64,000 nucleotides of DNA from Calothrix sp. NIES-3974 (GTDB taxonomy: Bacteria; Cyanobacteriota; Cyanobacteriia; Cyanobacteriales; Nostocaceae): positions 5,890,001 through 5,954,000 of the forward strand of contig NZ_AP018254.1 of the NCBI RefSeq assembly GCF_002368395.1. Reading direction: 5' to 3'. Positions within the stretch are counted from its first letter, which is position 1. The number at the start of each line of letters is the position of its first letter. The position numbers were made by a program, and so were the translations under genes. Shown here in pieces: positions 29,117-38,736 of the stretch. The notes beneath the pieces were generated by a model. That model did no database searches and had not been told where the DNA came from. It saw nothing but the letters and a program-made list of their open reading frames with translations.

Positions 29117-29971
29117 TCATTTTTGACGAATTTGGTCGAGGATGTGGTGAATTGTGATGGTATCTTGGGCATTGGGAACCTGATTGAGGTAGGTTTCTAG
29201 GTCTTTGGCTGCGAGGTGGAATTGTCCTAGTCGATAGTATAGTAGTCCGCGATCGCGAATTTCCAGGATAGCTTGGGGGAATAGTAATAATAGCCTTTCG
29301 ACAACTGCAAGGGCTTTTTCCAGATGATTGGGGGTTTCTTGGTGTATATAAATTGACTTGAGATTCATGAGGATACGTGCCAAGAAATTGCGATTATTTA
29401 CTGTTGCTAAAAATTCTGGTTGCAGTTGGACTTGATGATTAAAAATTTGGTTGAGTTTATCTTGGCAATCTTGGGGAAAGAGGATTTCACCGCGATTAAA
29501 TGCATCGATGAAAATTTCCATCTCTGGAAAGTTGGGACGAATGAGAAAATGTCCTGGCATTCCCACTCCCGACATGGGAAAGTTGATCCGTCGAGCTATT
29601 TCTATGTATACTAATGCTAAAGTGATGGGGATTCCTGTGCGCCTGTCGATAACCTGATTCAAAAAGCTATTTTCAGGGTCGTAGTAGTTCTTTGTGTTAC
29701 CTGTGAACCCTAAATCATCGTATAAATACTGATTAATCGTTTTGATGATTAGGAGGGGATAACTTTGAGAAGGTAATCTTTCCTGCAACTCATCCGCCAT
29801 TGTGTCAAGGGCGTTGATATATTCTTGCGGATCGAGGTGGGGATATTCCTCTTGGGCTATGTATAAAGCTGCCTTGGCTAAATCAATTTGCTCATCAGGC
29901 TGCTGAACTTCTTGGTAAAAATATTGCCGCGCTGACGAGAGATACATAATCATACTTGAATTCAACCACAT
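29117..29971 (-). CDS. SirB1 family protein (transglutaminase-like and TPR)
   Basis: The 284-residue protein has the SirB1 N-terminal domain, with NSFLNQVIDRRTGIPITLAL (about 105-124) and GVGMPGHFLIRP (about 136-147), a transglutaminase-like fold lacking clear catalytic Cys. It is followed by a TPR-type helical part (ALAVVERLLLLFPQAILEIR; LGQFHLAAKDLETYL). Function is not known; bacterial members are cytoplasmic scaffolds or inactive hydrolase relatives. Met7 or Met9 are possible alternative starts. It faces the OmpA-side spacer. Confidence 0.88.
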   Translation of the reverse strand: MWLNSSMIMYLSSARQYFYQEVQQPDEQIDLAKAALYIAQEEYPHLDPQEYINALDTMADELQERLPSQSYPLLIIKTINQYLYDDLGFTGNTKNYYDPENSFLNQVIDRRTGIPITLALVYIEIARRINFPMSGVGMPGHFLIRPNFPEMEIFIDAFNRGEILFPQDCQDKLNQIFNHQVQLQPEFLATVNNRNFLARILMNLKSIYIHQETPNHLEKALAVVERLLLLFPQAILEIRDRGLLYYRLGQFHLAAKDLETYLNQVPNAQDTITIHHILDQIRQK

Positions 29972-30120
29972 TAGCTATTCTACAGTTTCATGCCACTTTG
30001 GGAAAATCCTGCTAATGGACATGATATCCAGTTCTCAATCATGCGATCGCAATTTATTAGTCTACTAAGTAGGTAGGTGCAATTAAACATAAAACCGCAA
30101 CGTAACCAATCATTCGGCGT

Positions 30121-30145
30121 AGAAACGACCCGACAGGTCGTCTCT
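30121..30145. repeat. GACGACC palindrome
   Basis: AGAAACGACC-CGACA-GGTCGTCTCT is a slightly mismatched copy of the GACGACCC type, in the spacer between the SirB1 and OmpA genes. Confidence 0.75.
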
Positions 30146-30239
30146 ACTCCTCAACGACAATTTGTACCACCCACCTACTTAGTATGACTAGTGAGAATCA
30201 AGGCGATCGCCCTGGAGAAAAACCGATTAAAACAGAAGG

Positions 30240-30860
30240 TCAGCGACGAATGATGATTTCTACTCGTCGGTTTTTTTGTCGTCCTTCAGGGTTATCTGAG
30301 CCATCTGTCCTTGTATTTGCAGCTACCGGTCTAGATTCACCATAACCGACGGTAGTCATGCGAGATGCAGCGATATTTCCCTGTGTTTGTAACCACTGCT
30401 TGACAGCGATCGCGCGACGTACTGACAAGTCTTGATTATAGGAATCACTACCGATTGCATCCGTATGTCCTTGAATTTGCAGCGAATTTTGGGGATAGTA
30501 TTTAGCGATCGCAGCACTAATTTGTCCCAGAGCAGTTTCCGCATCCGGTCGCAGGATGGCTTGATCAAAGTCGAAGAGGATATCGGCAGCAATGGTAATT
30601 ATAGTGGTCTTTTTGTCCTGGTGGACGCGAATACCAGGGAAGGTGATTTCCGGAAATTTGATTTCTGGAATCGTCACCCTGGGAATTCTGACTTTTGGTC
30701 TGTTAACCGTTGGTCTTTTAACTGTTGCATAACTAGACTGAGGCAAAGAAGATAAAATTGGTTGCAACCCCATAGCCTCAGACGGTAAATGATAAGCAAT
30801 GGTAAAACCGGATGAACCGACAAATAATGCCAATATGCGAATCAGATTTAGCGATCGCAT
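30240..30860 (-). CDS. OmpA-family outer-envelope protein
   Basis: I start at ATG 30860, which has AGGAGG ten bases upstream; the longer frame adds 18 residues of non-family leader overlapping nothing useful. A hydrophobic N-terminus (about 4-20) serves as signal sequence. A Pro/Val/Arg-rich linker (VKRPTVNRPKVRIPRVTIPE) precedes a C-terminal OmpA domain: ILFDFDQAILRPDAETAL, LQIQGHTDAIGSDSYNQDLS and GYGESRPVAAN, ending in NRRVEIIIRR. The domain binds peptidoglycan. The gene begins 31 bp after the hydrolase stop, so they probably share an operon. Confidence 0.92.
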   Translation of the reverse strand: MRSLNLIRILALFVGSSGFTIAYHLPSEAMGLQPILSSLPQSSYATVKRPTVNRPKVRIPRVTIPEIKFPEITFPGIRVHQDKKTTIITIAADILFDFDQAILRPDAETALGQISAAIAKYYPQNSLQIQGHTDAIGSDSYNQDLSVRRAIAVKQWLQTQGNIAASRMTTVGYGESRPVAANTRTDGSDNPEGRQKNRRVEIIIRR

Positions 30861-30891
30861 TTTTGTATTACCTCCTGAGAATTTTAAGTAT

Positions 30892-31875
30892 TTATTTCCG
30901 CTCAAATGATGCAATCAGAGGATGACGGGATACTAATTGCTGATTTAAAGCTGCTAAAGCTGTTTCTTGGGAACAAACATGAGCATCAATAAATAAACCA
31001 ACGGTTTCCGCGATTAAATTTCGTAGTTCTGCTTCCGGTTGGGTCGCGGGAAAGTCGAGAAATGATCTACCTGTGGTAACATCAAAGGGGTCGGCGATGG
31101 AAAAGTGATTGGCTCCTTCTAAAAGCAGTAAATAACTATCATCTCTACCACCTTTCAATGCTTCTTGGTAGGTACGTCTAACAGGTGTCGTAGCAGTGTC
31201 CCAGGTGACTCCATAACGATGACTACTGTTAGCAATCACTCCATCACAGGTTCCTCCCATCAACAGTAGCGGCAAATTATCTGCCAGAGGTAAAATAGTA
31301 TTTGGTGGATAGCCTAACTGGACGATTGCAGCCGTATGAGCTCCGTAGGCAAAAGCTGCTGCAACCTGGGGGAAAAATTGGGGATTGGCACTTTCAATGG
31401 CAACTCGACCCCCAGCAGAATGTCCTCCCAGAATAATCTTATTTAAATCAAGTAAACCAGCCAAAACCCCTTGGGATTGTAAATCCTCTAACACCTGCAA
31501 TAGGGACGGTAAAGCCGAAGCAGTTGCTCCTTGACCATACATCGCTGGAGTCAACATTTTCAGATCAACACCGGGAGTCATAGCTACCATCCCCGGTATA
31601 TTTTCTGCCACCCAGGAAAACGTCACTACCACCAATCCACCTTCCGCCAATCTCACAGCCAACCACTGATAAATCTCTGCACCACAATTGATACCATTAA
31701 AAAAAATTACCACCGGAAAGGGAGACCCCAGGGGATTGGCAGGAACAATACCGAAATTCTGCTCCTCCTCGCTACCTGAAACTTGGGCTGGATAAAATAC
31801 CTTCAGGTGAATGGTATTATGGGGAGGAGCAGCACCCTCAACCGTAGTCGCCCGAAACAGCGATCGCACGTCCAT
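30892..31875 (-). CDS. Dienelactone hydrolase/chlorophyllase-like alpha/beta hydrolase
   Basis: The 327-residue protein has VVIFFNGINCGAEIYQWLAV near 52-71 and the nucleophile elbow IILGGHSAGGRVAIESA (about 143-159). LLLMGGTCDGVIANSS can carry the catalytic Asp and LEGANHFSIADPF the His (about 268-280). There is no clear signal peptide. The family includes chlorophyllase-like and PAF-acetylhydrolase-like esterases, so an ester or lipid substrate is likely but unproven. It lies between the GH57 gene (65 bp) and the OmpA gene (31 bp). Confidence 0.82.
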   Translation of the reverse strand: MDVRSLFRATTVEGAAPPHNTIHLKVFYPAQVSGSEEEQNFGIVPANPLGSPFPVVIFFNGINCGAEIYQWLAVRLAEGGLVVVTFSWVAENIPGMVAMTPGVDLKMLTPAMYGQGATASALPSLLQVLEDLQSQGVLAGLLDLNKIILGGHSAGGRVAIESANPQFFPQVAAAFAYGAHTAAIVQLGYPPNTILPLADNLPLLLMGGTCDGVIANSSHRYGVTWDTATTPVRRTYQEALKGGRDDSYLLLLEGANHFSIADPFDVTTGRSFLDFPATQPEAELRNLIAETVGLFIDAHVCSQETALAALNQQLVSRHPLIASFERK

Positions 31876-31940
31876 AAATGTACAGATTAGCTACAAGTAT
31901 CATCCTACCGCTTTCTCACCAGGCTGAAGCATATCTGCAC

Positions 31941-33443
31941 CTACAGGCTCAACACCTCCTCACCTCGTTGATACAATTCCCTGGCATAATCCGTCCAAGT
32001 ACCCTGTCCCCAGTAACGAAAACAACTTGTTTGTAGCAATAAATTATATAATAACGCCGCTTGATAATCTTCCCGTTGGGTGACACTTGCATCTTGGGCA
32101 ACTAATTGGTCATACTTAGCATGAAATCGGGCACTGAGTTTCTGCATCGGCTCCAAAACATTTTCATAGCCCTTGACCCAACTTAAATTATTAGTCCAGG
32201 AAGCCCCATCCAAATGAAATTGATGGTCAGTATTTTTTAATTCTTGAATTGCCTGTTCTACCGCGACAGAATTCAAATTATCCAGATTAACTTTTTGCCA
32301 AATTTTATGTTGATTTACTGCTTGAATTTGCGGGTAATCGGATTCCGTAATTCCCGTACTTGCAATTAATTCTAAATATTCCGTCCCATTCATTGCCACA
32401 ACCCCTTGATAATTACCACCCCCATCACGAATTTCCTGATACACCCGAAATAAATCGCGGGGATATTCATTCATCATCACCCCACCGTTTTCCCCATCAG
32501 CAATTTGGGTGACTAAAGCCGGAATTTGATAATGACCAACCTGCTGTTTCCCCTTACCTTTAGCTTCAAAATAGGGCTGCATCTGTGCCACTAATTTAGT
32601 ATCCGAACCCTGGGTTTTAATTAAAGCTGTAATTCCAATAATTTCGCCTTGGGAATTCCGCGCGATTAACTGATTCGGAATGTATTTTTGTTCCTGTCGC
32701 AAATGACTTCCATCCAAGTTTTCCACAGAATGTTCTTGCACCATCAACCATCTATATCCACATTCCTTTAAAGCTTGAATATAAGCAAATAAAGTATCCG
32801 GATGATTCGGTAAATGCATTTCCGGAGGAGAAAAACCCTTCACCCGCTTTAAGGCTGCAACACCAAAAATGGAGGTAAACTCATGTTGCCAAGCTTGGAT
32901 ATGCAACTTAATATCGGGAATCGGAGTGGAAGGAACCACCCCATGACTCCACATCGTTCCCAACCACTCCACATAGGGTTGATACTGAACTTCGCAGGTA
33001 ATTCGTTTCAAGTTATTCAAAATGTCATCCCGTTGCATTTGTCGCAACCCCCACAACAAATTACCCGAATAATCCAGCATAATCCGTGGATTACACCCCT
33101 GCTGAATCAACTCAGGGATAAATTCCCCCATTCTGCCATAACACCACGCAAAAACCCCCGCATTGTGATTATCACCATCGTGGGGGTGGTCAAACATATG
33201 TTGGAGATTGCTAATCAATGCACCATTAAAACCTGCGGGGATGGTCGGTTGATGCATATGTAGAGCGCAAGCAAATCCAGCTTGGATATTGTCGATTTTG
33301 AGATTGGTGCAATTCTGATATACTTCCTGATTGTGATTAGTTAAAGTCTGAATTTCCGACTCATAACCACAAATCCGAGGGAGATGGGATGGTAGACCTG
33401 CCAATATATCAAATAATTCATCAGTAGATACGGGTGTATACAT
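31941..33443 (-). CDS. Glycoside hydrolase family 57 protein
   Basis: The 500-residue protein has the GH57 early motif ACALHMHQPTIPAGFNGAL (about 58-76), the region of the catalytic Glu in GFSPPEMHLPNHPDT (about 203-217) and DGENGGVMMNEYP (about 336-348), which carries the acid/base Asp. Family members act on alpha-glucans such as glycogen (amylase, branching or 4-alpha-glucanotransferase activities). There is no signal peptide, so action on internal glycogen is likely. It is first of a probable three-gene minus-strand operon with the hydrolase and OmpA genes. Confidence 0.9.
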   Translation of the reverse strand: MYTPVSTDELFDILAGLPSHLPRICGYESEIQTLTNHNQEVYQNCTNLKIDNIQAGFACALHMHQPTIPAGFNGALISNLQHMFDHPHDGDNHNAGVFAWCYGRMGEFIPELIQQGCNPRIMLDYSGNLLWGLRQMQRDDILNNLKRITCEVQYQPYVEWLGTMWSHGVVPSTPIPDIKLHIQAWQHEFTSIFGVAALKRVKGFSPPEMHLPNHPDTLFAYIQALKECGYRWLMVQEHSVENLDGSHLRQEQKYIPNQLIARNSQGEIIGITALIKTQGSDTKLVAQMQPYFEAKGKGKQQVGHYQIPALVTQIADGENGGVMMNEYPRDLFRVYQEIRDGGGNYQGVVAMNGTEYLELIASTGITESDYPQIQAVNQHKIWQKVNLDNLNSVAVEQAIQELKNTDHQFHLDGASWTNNLSWVKGYENVLEPMQKLSARFHAKYDQLVAQDASVTQREDYQAALLYNLLLQTSCFRYWGQGTWTDYARELYQRGEEVLSL

Positions 33444-33548
33444 GGGAGACCATCATGGATGACAATCTCATTTTCAAGCATAGATACACAAATGACGGGA
33501 AAATGCGGAATGTATTAAGCAAGTTTTTCGGATTTAGCAAAATCGCTA

Positions 33549-33822
33549 ATATCGTTTACGCTAATATTTGCTATATATTAGGGGCTGTAAGCGTTGATTA
33601 TTCTAGTACCGCGCGGCGTAAATACACCTACCTTTCCCCTCGCTCCCATGCTCCGCGTGGGAGCAGAATCTGCGAGGCTCCTGCTTCGTGAATGAAGGCA
33701 GAGCCTTCAACTCACTAAGCGACCACGCGGAGCATGGTCACTAGATAAAAAGTTAATACTCGGTTTATTTCAGCCAACCTGTACTAGTTGCATTTATTTC
33801 AAAGTACAAGAGAATCGATATA
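33549..33822 (+). repeat. Dispersed repeat C, copy 2, interrupted
   Basis: The left half (CTGTAAGCGTTGATTATTCTAGT) and right half (CATTTATTTCAAAGTACAAGAGAATCGATAT) match the uninterrupted copies at 23738 and 60961, but 176 bp of unrelated DNA separates them. Confidence 0.8.
33608..33783. mobile_element. 176-bp insertion flanked by CTAGT direct repeats
   Basis: CTAGT occurs once at this place in the intact repeat C copies but on both sides here (33603-33607 and 33784-33788), as after a 5-bp target duplication. Inside are exact 15-bp inverted repeats CCATGCTCCGCGTGG (33646-33660) and CCACGCGGAGCATGG (33723-33737). It encodes no protein and is more G+C-rich than its surroundings. Confidence 0.6.
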
Positions 33823-34215
33823 ACGGGGGAGTTCAGGAACGATGGACACCCCAGAAATCGAATTTCCTAAAGAAACCCAATTTCCCATGCAACCCAGATT
33901 TGATATATAGGGTCTGCTGTTCGCGAAGCGCAGCGCAAGCTGTAAAAGTCTTTTAGTGGGGGTAGGAAGTGGGAGAGATGCGACATATTGCGTCTGTACA
34001 GGGAATAGTTTTCAGCTTTCCCCTTTCACTTTTCAAAAGCCCAAAAAATTAAAAATGCAAGGTTTTAAATTTTTGTATATCCATGCATTTATAATTTTTT
34101 TCAGCCCAAATAGTCTTGACACCTTACAAAATGAAAGTCCGACTATTTTTCAGCTAGCCTATATAAAATACAGAAACCCTAGCCTTAAAAATCAGATTTA
34201 TCCTCAACATTCAAC

Positions 34216-34288
34216 GGGCGAGAAGGGATTCGAACCCCTGACACCGTGGTCCGTAGCCACGTGCTCTAGTCCACTGAGCTACACGCCC
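34216..34288 (-). tRNA. trnR-ACG: tRNA-Arg (ACG anticodon)
   Basis: The minus strand folds as a full cloverleaf: acceptor GGGCGTG/CTCGCCC with one T-T mismatch, D arm GCTCAGTGGACTAGAGC, anticodon stem CGTGG/CCACG with loop CTACGGA (anticodon ACG), and T arm AGGGG-TTCGAAT-CCCTT. The adenine at position 34 would be deaminated to inosine by TadA so that CGU, CGC and CGA are read. CCA is not encoded. It is divergent from moaC. Confidence 0.97.
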
Positions 34289-34325
34289 TTACAAGAAAAA
34301 TATAATAGCAGACAATTAGGAGATT

Positions 34326-34883
34326 ATGCAAGATAATTTTTTGCCAAACCAGACAAAGCCTGTAAATCTGACCCATCTCGACACCACTGGTTCAGCGCAG
34401 ATGGTTGATGTGTCTAGCAAAGAAGCAACTGTGCGCACGGCTGTGGCAATGGCTAGGGTGAGGATGCAACCAGAAACCCTTGCTGCGATTCAAGCAGGAA
34501 ATGCACCGAAGGGGGATGTGTTGGCAACAGCGCGGATTGCTGGAATTATGGCTGCAAAGCAAACTGCAAATTTAATTCCCTTGTGTCATCCGTTGCCTCT
34601 GCAAAAAATTGAGTTACAGATTTTTCCCCAACCGGAACTACCGGGGTATGAAATTCAAGCGAAGGTAAAAACGAAGGCTGAGACGGGGGTGGAAATGGAA
34701 GCATTAACGGCGGTTTCGGTGGCTGCGTTGACGTTGTACGATATGGCTAAGGCGTTGGAAAAGTCGATTGTGATTGAATCCATTCGTTTGGTGAGTAAGC
34801 GAGGTGGTAAGTCGGGGGATTTTGGATCAGAATGCAGGATTCAGGAGACAGAATACATACAACAGTCCCAGGGGGATTTGTGA
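34326..34883 (+). CDS. moaC: Cyclic pyranopterin monophosphate synthase
   Basis: The 185-residue protein has the MoaC signatures [40 protein letters not shown] and [20 protein letters not shown], then [12 protein letters not shown] and KRGGKSGDF. With MoaA it converts GTP-derived 3',8-cyclo-GTP to cPMP, the first step of molybdenum cofactor synthesis. AGGAG lies four bases before the ATG. The last ~18 residues ([18 protein letters not shown]) follow the normal family end and are encoded by an AGGATTCAGGAGACAGAATAC spacer-type repeat. Confidence 0.96.
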   Translation: MQDNFLPNQTKPVNLTHLDTTGSAQMVDVSSKEATVRTAVAMARVRMQPETLAAIQAGNAPKGDVLATARIAGIMAAKQTANLIPLCHPLPLQKIELQIFPQPELPGYEIQAKVKTKAETGVEMEALTAVSVAALTLYDMAKALEKSIVIESIRLVSKRGGKSGDFGSECRIQETEYIQQSQGDL

Positions 34884-34899
34884 AATCTTAGATGTAGGG

Positions 34900-34945
34900 T
34901 TGTTAAGGGTTGACAGTTGACGGTTGACAGTCACCAATCATCAGT
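34900..34945 (+). repeat. GTTGACAG short tandem words
   Basis: GGGTTGACAGTTGACGGTTGACAG consists of three imperfect GTTGACRG units just downstream of moaC. Similar words (TTGACTGTTAACCGTTGACAG) occur near 62541-62561. Confidence 0.6.
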
Positions 34946-35020
34946 CAACGGCACGCTATTTTTCACGACTTAAATCGGATTGCTGTATATGTTACTAGGT
35001 GTAATTGTTTTGGGTCAATC

Positions 35021-37876
35021 ATGAATCAACTTCTATCTTATTTTTTATTGCTTTTACTATCTCAGCGCTTATCTGTGCTTGTTTGTATATTTATCTTTTC
35101 AATATTGGGAAATTTTTTTTTGACTACAAAACGAAGTCAAGCAGAAATTATTCCTGATAGTACCCTGGGTGTAGAATCAACTAATATTAACACCTCTGGA
35201 ATCAGGGATATAATTGATGGTGGTGCGGTTCGGGGTAATAATTTATTTCATAGTTTCCAAGAATTTAAGATTGCTCCTCAACGGGAAGCCTATTTTACAA
35301 ATCCAGAGGGGGTTAGTAATATTATCGGTCGAATTACGGGTGGTAATCCGGCGCAAATTGATGGTGTTTTAGGGGTGTTGGGAAATGCTAATTTATTTTT
35401 AATTAATCCTAATGGGATTATCTTTGGTCGGGAAGCAAGGTTGGATTTGCAGGGGAGTTTTTTTGCGAGTACGGCTGATAGTATTTTGTTTAGTAATGGA
35501 TTTGCTTTTAGTGCGACAAATCTCCAAACGCCTCCTTTATTAACAATTAATGTACCCATTGGTTTGCAAATGGGTACGAATCCCGGTGCTATTATCAACC
35601 AATCCCAAACCACAAATGCTGCTTTTGTTGGACGAATTAATCCTGTTATCCCGATTGATAATAATCAAGTGGGTTTAGGGGTAAATCCTGGTCAAACGAT
35701 AGCTTTGATTGGTGGTGATATTCTGATTGATAATGGTTATTTAACAGCCCCAACGGGTAAATTGTTTTTGGGAAGTATGGAGAATTCAGAAATTGTAAAT
35801 TTAGTTAGTACTGCTACCGGAATTGAGCCAAATTATCAAGGAATTAGGGAATTTGGTAAAATTGCGATCGCAAATAATTCGTTGCTCAATACAAGTGGGG
35901 TGGGTGGTGGTTCGATCCAAATTCAGGCTAATACTTTCAGTTTGGATAATTCTCGTATTTATTCCCTGACTTTAGGAAATACTAATGGTCAAAACATCGA
36001 TATCCGTGCAGATAGTATTTATCTCCAAGGTGGTCAAATTTCCACCATGACCCAAGGTGCAGGAAATAGCGGTAATATTTATCTGTACGCAGAAAAATTA
36101 GCCCAGATTCAGGGTATTGGCTTTGAACAATTTCAAGCTAGTTTGGGAGCATATTTAGCTACGGGAATAATTGACCCTTTTAACCCCAATATTTCCCTAA
36201 TTACCGCAACAGAAAATACTGGTAATGCTGGCAATATTTTCCTTCAATCACCAGATATTCGTTTGCGTGATGGAACTGTATTTCTCAGTGGGACTTTGGG
36301 TGCTGGAAATGGTGGAAATTTAATTATTAATGCTCAAAATTTAGAAATAATCGGTTCGGGAATTAATAGTGGTAGTTATCGAGGTAGCACGGGTAAAGGT
36401 GGAGATATTCAATTTCAAGTTGAACGCTTACAACTAAGGGATGGTTCCGCGATTGGGAGTGAAACTCGCAGCGACCAACCTTCTGGACGCATCAATATCA
36501 CTGCGACCGAATCGGTGGAAATGTCTAATAATTTAAACGAATCGGTGTTAGGGACAATTATTGTCTCCTCCACTAGTGGTGGAAGTGGTGCTGCTGGAGA
36601 TATTAACATCAATACCCAACGCTTAGTTGTTAAGGATGGTGCTTCCATTAATTCCGATAGTGGTGCAACCATTGCACCTGGTCAATTTGTGACGGTGGGT
36701 GGTCCAGGAGGAAATATCACCATCAATGGAAGCGAATCGGTGGATGTCAGCGGTGTTTCCGGGTTAATTTTAGGTGGATTTCGTTTTCCTAGTGTTTTAG
36801 CAACACAAACCCTAACTGCAAGTAAAGGTGGTGATATCCGGATTTTCACCCCAGTACTCAGATTAACCGAGGGAGGACGTATCTCTGCTGCGTCCGTATT
36901 TGGTCGGGGTGATGCTGGTAATATTCAAATTGATGCGAACCAAATTCTGGTGAGTGGAACTGGTTTAAATGGCGAATTTGTCAGTCGGATTGACGCTTCG
37001 GTGGGGACATTATTCACTGGTGAAGAAATAATCGGAAATGGTGGTTCCCTGACTCTGAATGGGAATGAATTGGTGATTCTCAATCAAGGGACTGTAAGCG
37101 TTAAAAATGCGGGTTTCGGTACTGGTGGAAATATTAATATGACTGGGAAGAATATTCTGTTATCTGACCGGGGGAAAATTGACGCAACCACCGGAGCAGG
37201 TCAGGGAGGAAATATTACATTACGCACCCAAAATTTATTTTTACGTCGTGGAAGTTTAATTCAGACTGATGCACAAAGTGCTAATGGGGGAAATATTCAG
37301 ATTGATTCTCGTTTGATTGTGGCTTTTCCCCAGGAAAATAGCGATATCACAGCCAATGCTATCACAGGTAATGGTGGCAGCATTAATATTACCACCCAAG
37401 GTATTTTTGGTTTGCAGGTTGTAGATAAACTGACTCCCAGGAGTGATATTACAGCTAGTTCCGAGTTAGGAGTGAACGGGGTAGTCACCATCAAAACTTT
37501 TGATCCAGAACCGAAAGTGATTGAACAGTTACCTTTAGAGTTGATTGATCAGTCCGAAGAAATAGCCCAAACCTGTTCAATTCAAGCGAGAAGCAATAGC
37601 TTTACAGCTACGGGAAGGGGTGGGATTCAACCGAACCCCCAGGAATCCCTTAACCTCACCTCTCCCTGGTTGGATTGGCGATTATCTGCACAAAAAAATA
37701 CAAACTTTCCACGGAGAAATCGACAAGAGCAGCAACACCCCGTCATCGAGGCAAAACAAGCCCTAGTAGAAGCCAATCAACTCGTTATTGATGAATCTGG
37801 TAAAGTAAAACTTGTTGCAAATTTCATAAATATTCATCGTGCTTTTACTGACAAAAGCCATGTATGTGAGAAATAA
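35021..37876 (+). CDS. Two-partner-secretion exoprotein (filamentous-haemagglutinin-type TpsA)
   Basis: The 951-residue protein starts with a signal peptide (hydrophobic 4-35, cleavage near SQA/EIIPDS). The TPS domain (about 42-290) contains the diagnostic NANLFLINPNGIIFGREARL near 123-142. A right-handed beta-helix follows, with repeated GGNI(Q/N)I and short Gly/Asn repeats (about 300-840). The C-terminus carries a segment conserved in cyanobacterial members, CSIQARSNSFTATGRGGIQP. The protein should be exported through a TpsB (Omp85-type) pore and stay on or leave the cell surface as an adhesin. No TpsB gene is in the window. DUF928 and CHASE2-kinase genes follow on the same strand. Confidence 0.92.
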   Translation: MNQLLSYFLLLLLSQRLSVLVCIFIFSILGNFFLTTKRSQAEIIPDSTLGVESTNINTSGIRDIIDGGAVRGNNLFHSFQEFKIAPQREAYFTNPEGVSNIIGRITGGNPAQIDGVLGVLGNANLFLINPNGIIFGREARLDLQGSFFASTADSILFSNGFAFSATNLQTPPLLTINVPIGLQMGTNPGAIINQSQTTNAAFVGRINPVIPIDNNQVGLGVNPGQTIALIGGDILIDNGYLTAPTGKLFLGSMENSEIVNLVSTATGIEPNYQGIREFGKIAIANNSLLNTSGVGGGSIQIQANTFSLDNSRIYSLTLGNTNGQNIDIRADSIYLQGGQISTMTQGAGNSGNIYLYAEKLAQIQGIGFEQFQASLGAYLATGIIDPFNPNISLITATENTGNAGNIFLQSPDIRLRDGTVFLSGTLGAGNGGNLIINAQNLEIIGSGINSGSYRGSTGKGGDIQFQVERLQLRDGSAIGSETRSDQPSGRINITATESVEMSNNLNESVLGTIIVSSTSGGSGAAGDININTQRLVVKDGASINSDSGATIAPGQFVTVGGPGGNITINGSESVDVSGVSGLILGGFRFPSVLATQTLTASKGGDIRIFTPVLRLTEGGRISAASVFGRGDAGNIQIDANQILVSGTGLNGEFVSRIDASVGTLFTGEEIIGNGGSLTLNGNELVILNQGTVSVKNAGFGTGGNINMTGKNILLSDRGKIDATTGAGQGGNITLRTQNLFLRRGSLIQTDAQSANGGNIQIDSRLIVAFPQENSDITANAITGNGGSINITTQGIFGLQVVDKLTPRSDITASSELGVNGVVTIKTFDPEPKVIEQLPLELIDQSEEIAQTCSIQARSNSFTATGRGGIQPNPQESLNLTSPWLDWRLSAQKNTNFPRRNRQEQQHPVIEAKQALVEANQLVIDESGKVKLVANFINIHRAFTDKSHVCEK

Positions 37877-37960
37877 ATGTATTGGATAGAGAAACATCGA
37901 GTTTTCTTGCCAAAAAGTAAAGTTAGCAAAACTTATTGTTAGTGAGAGCGAGTTTCCATC

Positions 37961-38728
37961 ATGATTGCCAATCGAATACACTTAAATATCATTTGGGGTT
38001 GGTGCTGTATATTTTTTTTTGCCTTACCCCTGCGTGCAGAAATGGTGATAGAACCAGTAATTAGTGGATTTCAGCCACCACCCGGTCGGGATCGACCCGC
38101 AGGAGGTACAGCATCAGGGGGTTCCCGTCCAGTCCATCAGACTTGTTTTCCCAACCCAGCAAAACATCAAGAATTATTAACAGCAGTGACTCCCGGACAT
38201 CACCTGGGCTTAACTATGATGAAACGACCTGAATTTGTGGTGTATTTACCCTTGACAAAGGCCAAGGTAGGGGAGTTGAGTATATTTGATCAGCAAATGC
38301 GGGGAGTGTATCAAATGAATGTGGCGATTAATAAACGTACTGGATTTATCAGTATGACCTTACCCCAGGAAGCACCCGATTTAGTTCCCCATCAGCCCTA
38401 CTACTGGACATTTGCGCTAGTATGTAATGAGCGCGATCGCACTGAGGACTTAGTTGTTGGTGGTTGGATTGAAAGAACCGAAATCAACCGAGATTTGCGA
38501 TCGCATTTAGAAAAAGCATCCTTTTTGCAAAGAGTTTCCCTATTAGCGAGCAACGGTTACTGGTATGATGCGATCGCGGAAGTCCTCAATCAACCCGCAG
38601 CAGCAAACCAAAGCACAACAACTAAAACCTGGGAAAAATTACTCACATCCGTGGGACTAAACCACATAGCCCAAAAACCTATCCATGACTCCCAGCTTTT
38701 GACCAGACGCAAACATCACCATCTCTAA
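37961..38728 (+). CDS. DUF928 domain protein
   Basis: The 255-residue protein has a signal peptide (about 10-28, ending LRAEM) and the DUF928 hallmark: FQPPPGRDRPAGGTASGGSR near 45-64, LTAVTPGHHLGLTM, FVVYLPLTKAKVGELSIFD and LVPHQPYYWTFALVCNERDR. The family is almost confined to cyanobacteria and commonly lies near CHASE2, CHAT or TPS genes, as far as I recall; its function is unknown. The immunoglobulin-like strand pattern suggests a periplasmic fold. It ends 8 bp before the CHASE2-kinase gene, so the two are very likely co-transcribed. Confidence 0.9.
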   Translation: MIANRIHLNIIWGWCCIFFFALPLRAEMVIEPVISGFQPPPGRDRPAGGTASGGSRPVHQTCFPNPAKHQELLTAVTPGHHLGLTMMKRPEFVVYLPLTKAKVGELSIFDQQMRGVYQMNVAINKRTGFISMTLPQEAPDLVPHQPYYWTFALVCNERDRTEDLVVGGWIERTEINRDLRSHLEKASFLQRVSLLASNGYWYDAIAEVLNQPAAANQSTTTKTWEKLLTSVGLNHIAQKPIHDSQLLTRRKHHHL

Positions 38729-38736
38729 TCACCGGA

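Larger units (their letters stand above)
33444..34215. other. 772-bp repeat-rich spacer
   Basis: The spacer contains repeat C copy 2 with an insertion, GCGAAGCGCAGCGCAAGC-type words near 33915, an imperfect GAGATGCG...CGTCTGTAC hairpin near 33975-33999, and an open frame from 33956 that runs into the tRNA and is not a gene. Confidence 0.65.

Noticed and set aside
33956-34336. 126-codon frame over the tRNA-Arg region
   Set aside because: It reads through the tRNA on the opposite strand and into moaC's leader; the translation (TGEKGFEPLTPWSVATC) is the usual tRNA antisense artefact.
34900-34945. GTTGACAG units as a CRISPR array
   Set aside because: The units are adjacent, about 8 bp long and without spacers, and no cas gene is present.
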